NCBI GenBank assembly: GCA_019038735.1 | Contig: JAHOYW010000004.1 | Coordinates: 1 to 6,745, forward strand | Source of the DNA: Victivallales bacterium | Lineage (GTDB): Bacteria > Verrucomicrobiota > Lentisphaeria > Victivallales > Victivallaceae | DNA length: 6,745 nucleotides | Reading direction: 5' to 3' | Part shown: positions 1-4,500 of the stretch, in pieces | Layout of the letters: the number at the start of each line of letters is the position of its first letter | How positions within the stretch are numbered: position 1 is the stretch's first letter | Notes under the pieces: generated by a model | What the model was told of the DNA's origin: nothing | Databases searched by the model: none | The model's input: only the letters and a program-made list of their open reading frames with translations | Translations under genes and position numbers: made by a program

Positions 1-38
1 GCATTACAATTAGCCCAGGCAGCTTATACTATAAATAA
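1..38 (+). pseudogene. 5'-side fragment of the interrupted giant repeat-protein gene (end of a helical repeat domain)
   Basis: Read from base 1, these codons give ALQLAQAAYTIN, the end of a helical domain whose counterparts in the same gene are TLQLAQAAYAIDN (about 3261-3299) and ALQLAQAAYAIDN (about 5004-5042). They show that at least one more repeat unit lies upstream of the window. The frame continues into the insertion sequence, adds eight residues encoded by its left end (KHLLHFVT) and stops at TAA 61-63, so the upstream half is truncated at this point. Joining 1-38 directly to 1535 restores the codon series ATA-AAT-AAT-GAT and the conserved IAAWEL motif that follows. Seen directly in the sequence; only the fate of the truncated product is inferred. 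Confidence 0.9.
31..38. repeat. Target-site duplication, left copy
   Basis: ATAAATAA directly abuts the outer end of the terminal inverted repeat and is repeated exactly at the other end of the element. It is a coding target: codons ATA-AAT-AA(T) of the helical repeat domain, where the other units have ATA-GAC-AAT and ATA-GAT-AAT. Confidence 0.93.
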
Positions 39-60
39 GCATCTTCTGCACTTTGTGACA
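39..60. repeat. Terminal inverted repeat at the transposase 3' end
   Basis: Twenty-two bases ending in the core CTTCTGCACTTTGTGACA (43-60). Compared with the reverse complement of 1505-1526, 20 of 22 positions match; the mismatches are the second and third outermost bases (GCAT here, GGTT at the other end). The transposase stop codon (65-67) lies only four bases inside this end, so there is almost no 3' spacer. This end also supplies the in-frame TAA at 61-63 that truncates the host gene. Confidence 0.93.
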
Positions 61-64
61 TAAA

Positions 65-1282
65 TCATAGTTGTTTTTTCGTTTTAAGGTTCGGCAGGTC
101 ATAAATTTTCCATTTAAAATACTCATCATCCCGATAGCCGTATGCCTGACGCATCAACCAGCGAATTTTGTTATTGAAACCTTCCATCGAAGCATTTGAA
201 AGTCCGCCCGTTCGCCAGTATGCGGTAATCCCTTTCATGTGCTTTTCTATGGTATTTGCCATTTGAATAAGTTCATGAACTTCGGTTTGCCTAGCAATCG
301 CACACCAGTTGATCAAAGCCGCTTCTGCTTGAGTATCATTTTCGGCTTGGCGGTAAATACTGCGCAGAGCTTCTTTCAACATGCTTGCATCGCCAAGTTC
401 ACGAAAGGTCTTGCGCAAGTTGTCAAGCAACAGTTTTGCATCTGGGTCAAGCTTTTCCACGCTTCGCAAAAAGAGGAAACGTTGATTTTTAAGGAGCTTT
501 TTGTGTGCATCATCTAATCCTGCTGTAATTCTACGGCGAACTTTGTCAACTTTATCATTCATCATTTTTATGACATGAAAATGATCAAAGACTATTTCAG
601 CCTTTGGCAGATTTTCACTTACCCACTTAATAAAAGCTCTTGACATATCCATTGCTACAGCCTCAAAATTTCGCTTTACGCACCTTATCCTGTTTTCGAA
701 TTGTTTCAATGCTTCAGTTCCTTTGCCATTGCCAACGTGCAGGACTGCTCCTGATTCTAAGTCCCTGACAACAGTTTTGTATTTTTCATTTTCCTTTTTC
801 CGAGAAACAAAAATTTCATCAATGCCGATTATCCTGACGTTTTTCAGCTTGATCCGTTTAAACTTCTTCTTTAGGTATCGCTTTTCCACATTTTTAACAG
901 TTCGCCAGTCTAGGTCAAAATACTTTGCAATAGCTGAAATGCTCATCTCAGAACGCAATTCAACTATAGTACGCTCAAGTGCTTTCGTAATTCTAGATTT
1001 TGGATGAGATAAGAAAGGGATTTTTTCAATCTGTCGTTTTTTGCATTTCATGCAGTAAATGCGATGTATGGTGAACTCAAAATATGTTTTCTTCAAGCCG
1101 TAAGGTAAAGCTTGAATTTGTCGGACACGTAGAGCTTCAAGTCTAACTTTATTCGACCTGCATAGGTCGCAGTTAAAATTCTTGCGCTTTATACATTGGA
1201 TTACTTTATTGTCTTTAAATTTCAAAGAGGTGTGTTGAAATTCACGGATTTGTTGAGTATGATACATGAGGCTGGTTGACAT
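65..1282 (-). CDS. ISL3-family DDE transposase, full length (405 aa)
   Basis: Catalyses cut-and-paste movement of the surrounding element by binding the terminal inverted repeats. The N-terminal zinc finger is visible as two CxxC pairs, C38-x2-C41 and C77-x2-C80, matching the zf-ISL3 arrangement. A helix-turn-helix region follows at about residues 111-136 (EMSISAIAKYFDLDWRTVKN). The DDE_Tnp_ISL3 catalytic core begins with the GIDE motif (D155), continues through MDMSRAF (D212) and the family motif FDHFHV (D233-H-F-H), and ends with the SNASMEGFNNKIR box carrying E367. The likely triad is D155, D212 and E367, assigned by family pattern. Length fits the family (about 400 residues) and no frameshift or missing motif is seen, so it may be active. 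The ATG at 1280-1282 is chosen because a good Shine-Dalgarno sequence precedes it. It stops four bases from the inverted repeat. Confidence 0.96.
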   Translation of the reverse strand: MSTSLMYHTQQIREFQHTSLKFKDNKVIQCIKRKNFNCDLCRSNKVRLEALRVRQIQALPYGLKKTYFEFTIHRIYCMKCKKRQIEKIPFLSHPKSRITKALERTIVELRSEMSISAIAKYFDLDWRTVKNVEKRYLKKKFKRIKLKNVRIIGIDEIFVSRKKENEKYKTVVRDLESGAVLHVGNGKGTEALKQFENRIRCVKRNFEAVAMDMSRAFIKWVSENLPKAEIVFDHFHVIKMMNDKVDKVRRRITAGLDDAHKKLLKNQRFLFLRSVEKLDPDAKLLLDNLRKTFRELGDASMLKEALRSIYRQAENDTQAEAALINWCAIARQTEVHELIQMANTIEKHMKGITAYWRTGGLSNASMEGFNNKIRWLMRQAYGYRDDEYFKWKIYDLPNLKTKKQL

Positions 1283-1289
1283 TTTAAAA

Positions 1290-1296
1290 TCCTTTC
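1290..1296 (-). promoter_or_regulatory. Ribosome binding site of the transposase gene
   Basis: On the - strand GAAAGGA is followed by seven bases and ATG (1282-1280), a well-placed Shine-Dalgarno sequence that supports this start over the internal ATG encoding M6. Confidence 0.75.
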
Positions 1297-1357
1297 ATTT
1301 TTTCGCAAATTAATAAAAGGAAAAGTTGCCAGCCTATTTCTATTTTACTACCTTACA

Positions 1358-1385
1358 AGCTTCAAAAAAACATTTTTTTGAAGCT
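1358..1385. other. Perfect 13-bp hairpin with 2-base loop in the transposase leader
   Basis: AGCTTCAAAAAAA (1358-1370), loop CA, then TTTTTTTGAAGCT (1373-1385) is a perfect inverted repeat. In the transposase transcript it would form about 75 bases upstream of the start codon. The base of the stem has GC pairs and the upper part is seven A-U pairs. No clear T run follows it on the - strand (TGTAAGGTAG comes next), so it is not a standard intrinsic terminator. By position it could limit read-through transcription from the interrupted host gene or its surroundings into the transposase, as leader hairpins do in some insertion sequences. Structure is seen; role is inferred. Confidence 0.6.
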
Positions 1386-1504
1386 AATAAAAATATCATA
1401 GCCAGATTACTGAAGCAGTCAGGTGGAAAACGGAATAAAAGGGAGCTTGCGACCGGTTATGCCGGATTGGAACTTGACGGCGAAAGGTTCTGGCTAAAAA
1501 TCTG
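1386..1504 (-). other. Non-coding leader segment of the insertion sequence
   Basis: Segment between the leader hairpin and the inverted repeat. Its part at about 1440-1495 is visibly richer in G and C than the rest of the element. An inverted repeat AGCCAGA (1400-1406) / TCTGGCT (1489-1495) encloses it. No convincing gene is found: the + frame is open through it (from 1317) but has no ATG before 1542, and the - strand has only a 19-codon ATG frame (1399-1340) without a ribosome binding site. The transposase promoter should lie in the leader, but I see no clear -35/-10 pair. Confidence 0.45.
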
Positions 1505-1526
1505 TGTCACAAAGTGCAGAAGAACC
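1505..1526. repeat. Terminal inverted repeat at the transposase 5' end
   Basis: TGTCACAAAGTGCAGAAG (1505-1522) plus AACC; its reverse complement starts GGTT and then matches the opposite end perfectly for 19 bases. It is about 220 bases from the transposase start codon, so the element is asymmetric, with a long 5' leader and virtually no 3' spacer. Confidence 0.93.
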
Positions 1527-1534
1527 ATAAATAA
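1527..1534. repeat. Target-site duplication, right copy
   Basis: Second exact copy of ATAAATAA, adjoining the other inverted repeat. From here the host frame (codons starting at 1527, 1530 and so on) resumes, with the split third codon completed by T1535. Confidence 0.93.
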
Positions 1535-4500
1535 TGATGCAATGAATGAAAAGCGTTATGAAAAAATCGCGGCTTGGGAACTTGTTAATCAAAAAATAAC
1601 CTACAAAGATTCTGCGGGAATTCCAGTTTCCGGCACAATTACAGTCAAAAATATCACCGCAAGTACAGATAAAAAATATTTTTTCTATGGTACGCCATAC
1701 GAAGACGAAAGACAATTTACTCTCAGCAATGGAGAGGTAATTGTACCATCATACAAAGGACACACTTATGAAACAATCCTTTCTTTTAATGTCGAGGGTG
1801 GCAATCCGATAAAATATCAAACACAAGGTGTCCCTGTGGCAAAAGGGAAACTGGCAACTTACGATAATTTTTCTTCCCCTGCACTGACTGATATTGCGCC
1901 GGATAGTTCTGAAACTGTTTTCATTGTTGATCGACCAACTTCTCCATACAATTTGACCAGTGAAGCGGCTATTGACATATTTACTTTAAGTTGGGATTGG
2001 GTTAACTCTGAAGGATTTATCGCCACAAATTTTAAGGTTTTTCGGGGGCCGACAGAAATAGCTAATGTAACAGTTCAGTCTGCCGCGAATATTCCGCTCG
2101 ACAGTCCTGATGGTATTTCTTCCTACACTGTGATTGCCTATGACGCTTCCGGCAACGCGTCAACAACAAGTTCCGCTTTAATTGTTGTCCCCAGCGATCA
2201 AACCCCGCTGGCGGCTTATTTTACTTGGATGCAGAGTTATTTTGGTGAACAACTGATGTATTCATGCGACGATCCTGATGGAGATGGAGTTAATAATTAT
2301 CAGGAATTCATTAATGGCACTGATCCAACTAAATTATTAGGACCAGCAGTTTCCCTGAAACAAAAAACTTATACTAAAATCGCTTTGCAGTGGCAGCCTG
2401 TACTTCCAGATGAAACTGGAATAAGCTACAAAATTTTCCGCAACGATGTGGAAATTGGAAATACTACAAGTCATTCGTTTCTTGATACTGGTTTGACCCC
2501 AGGAATAACTTTTGCCTATAAAGTAAAAGCTATCAGGGAAAATGCTCAGGATTCTGAATTCAGTACTACGCTTTCTTTCAGGACAATGTCTCCAGCGATT
2601 TCCACTTACGCAGATGAATTAAAACAAGTCGTTGATATGTTTAATCCAATTGACGCTACGCAATATACCGGTACAAGCCTGGTCTCAGCCGTAAAAAGCG
2701 GTTTGGAGTCTTTACTTGGAACCAATATTACTTTTACCGTGGTTAATAATGATATTTTTGAGAGTTTCGTTGAAGAAGAGTTAACGCTTATCAAAGCAAT
2801 TACTCCGGCATTAAGTGAAACTGAACGTGCCGCTGCCCAAGCGGAACTTGATGAGCTTCTCGAAACTGGATTTGGCGGACACTCTTTTGAACATGTCTAT
2901 ATTCGTTCAAAACTTGCTGAACTGGCGGAAAAGCATTGGCAGCAGGGGCATAAAGCCGCGGCAAAAGCACTTTATGAATGCGCCTTGAGCTATTTAAATG
3001 ATCAGGAAACATATGTTTTTGCATCCCTGATAAGCCTTGCTTCTTTTGAACTTGCTGAAATGACCGAAGATAGTACAAATGAAGAAATAACAACTATTTT
3101 AAATAACTATCGTGATACTTATTTGCGTTTCTTTGATTTCTTTGAAAACTCAACTTCACAGCAGGCTTTGACAGCTTATCGCATGCCTACGATACAGTAC
3201 TTCAAAAAAATCCCGGTATTATTGAAATACGAGAATTATAATCATGATGTATTTAATACCACATTACAATTAGCTCAGGCGGCTTATGCTATAGACAATA
3301 GTCCAATATATGAAAATCGTCGTGATAAAATCGCGGCTTGGGAGTTAGTAAATCTGGAAGTTTCCATTACTAAACCGGACGGCACTTCGACAGTTGGAAC
3401 TTTGCTTGTCAAAAATGTCAGCGAAGAACTGCTTGCAGGTGATGAACGTGAGTTTAGAATAGACGGCTCTTCAATCACGGTTCAGGTTTATGCCGGGCAC
3501 GAATATGATCTGACAGCCTCATTTGATGTAGCTGGTGGTCCTGCGATAGAATACACTATCAAAGCTCTTCCACATGAAAAAGGCAAGAAAACCATTTACG
3601 ATCCTTACAATGAAACAGTTACACAGAATCTTCCAGAGGGAGCAACTGGCGGTGAAATCGTATTTATTACTGACCAGCCAACTTCACCTTATAATTTAAG
3701 CAGTGAAGTATCTATTGATGTATTTAATTTAGCTTGGAACTGGACTAATCCTGAAGGTTTCACTGCCACGCATTTTAAGGTTTTCCGTGGCACAACAGAA
3801 ATAGCTAATGTTGTAACTCAATCCGCGGATAATATTCCGTGTGCCAGTCCTGATGGTATTTCTTCATATACTGTGATTGCTTATGACGCAAATGATAATG
3901 CGTCAACAACAAGCCCGATCTTAGTTGTTGCTCCCGGTGATCAAACACCGCTGGCGGCTTACTTTGCATGGATGCAGAGTTATTTTGGCGAACAGTTGAT
4001 GTATTCAAGCGACGATCCCGATGGTGACGGAGTCAATAATTATCAGGAATTCATTAACGGCACCGATCCAACCAAAATACCGGGGGTAACAATTTCCCTG
4101 AAACAAAAAACTTATACTAAAATCTCTTTACAATGGAATCCTGTACTTCCAGATGAAAGTGGAGTAAGTTACAAAATTTTCCGTAACGATATGGAAGTCG
4201 GAAGCACCACAGACACTTTCTTTACTGATACCGGTTTGACGTCGGGGGTAAGTTTCAGTTATAAAATAAATGCCATCAGGCAGGATGCTCCGGATTCTGA
4301 ATTCAGCAACACTCTTTCTTTCAGGACAATGTCCCCTGCGGTTTCCACTTACGCAAATGAATTAAAACAAGTCGTTGACCAGTTCAATCCAATTGACGCT
4401 ACGCAATATACTGGTACAAGTTTAGTCTCAGCGGTGAAAAGCGGCGTAGAATCTTTGCTTGGAACTAATATCACTTTCACTGTGGTTAATAATGATATTC

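Larger units (their letters stand above)
39..1526 (-). mobile_element. Complete ISL3-family insertion sequence, 1,488 bp
   Basis: The element has three matching boundaries. Terminal inverted repeats lie at 39-60 and 1505-1526. An exact 8-bp direct repeat ATAAATAA lies immediately outside them at 31-38 and 1527-1534. One intact transposase gene fills most of the interior. An 8-bp target duplication and a zinc-finger DDE transposase are hallmarks of the ISL3 family, and the length is in the usual range. The transposase is on the - strand, so the element's left end by convention is at 1526. No passenger gene is visible. It sits inside a coding sequence and interrupts it; excision with one duplication copy would restore the host frame exactly. 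The perfect duplication and undamaged transposase suggest recent arrival. The exact ends are set by the duplication; the group within ISL3 was not determined. Confidence 0.95.
1566..3329 (+). repeat. Tandem repeat unit 1 (588 codons)
   Basis: Measured from the ATC codon of the IAAWEL motif to the same codon at 3330, 1,764 bases. Compared with unit 2, the beta domain at its start is diverged and carries a net insertion of seven codons. From the first fibronectin-like domain to the end of the helical domain, corresponding codons are 1,743 bases apart over long stretches (2217/3960, 2589/4332) and the proteins are highly similar. Confidence 0.9.

Noticed and set aside
723..1007. Open frame on the + strand opposite the transposase (also 239-517)
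   Set aside because: Antisense shadows of the transposase gene, with no recognisable motif and no ribosome binding site.
1300..1357. Transposase promoter with a TATTAA-like -10 around 1309-1314
   Set aside because: No acceptable -35 at a normal distance; in such AT-rich sequence the partial match is not evidence.
1340..1399. Nineteen-codon leader frame on the - strand overlapping the hairpin, considered as a transposase attenuation peptide
   Set aside because: No Shine-Dalgarno sequence before its ATG, no run of regulatory codons, and the hairpin sequence alone explains its codons.
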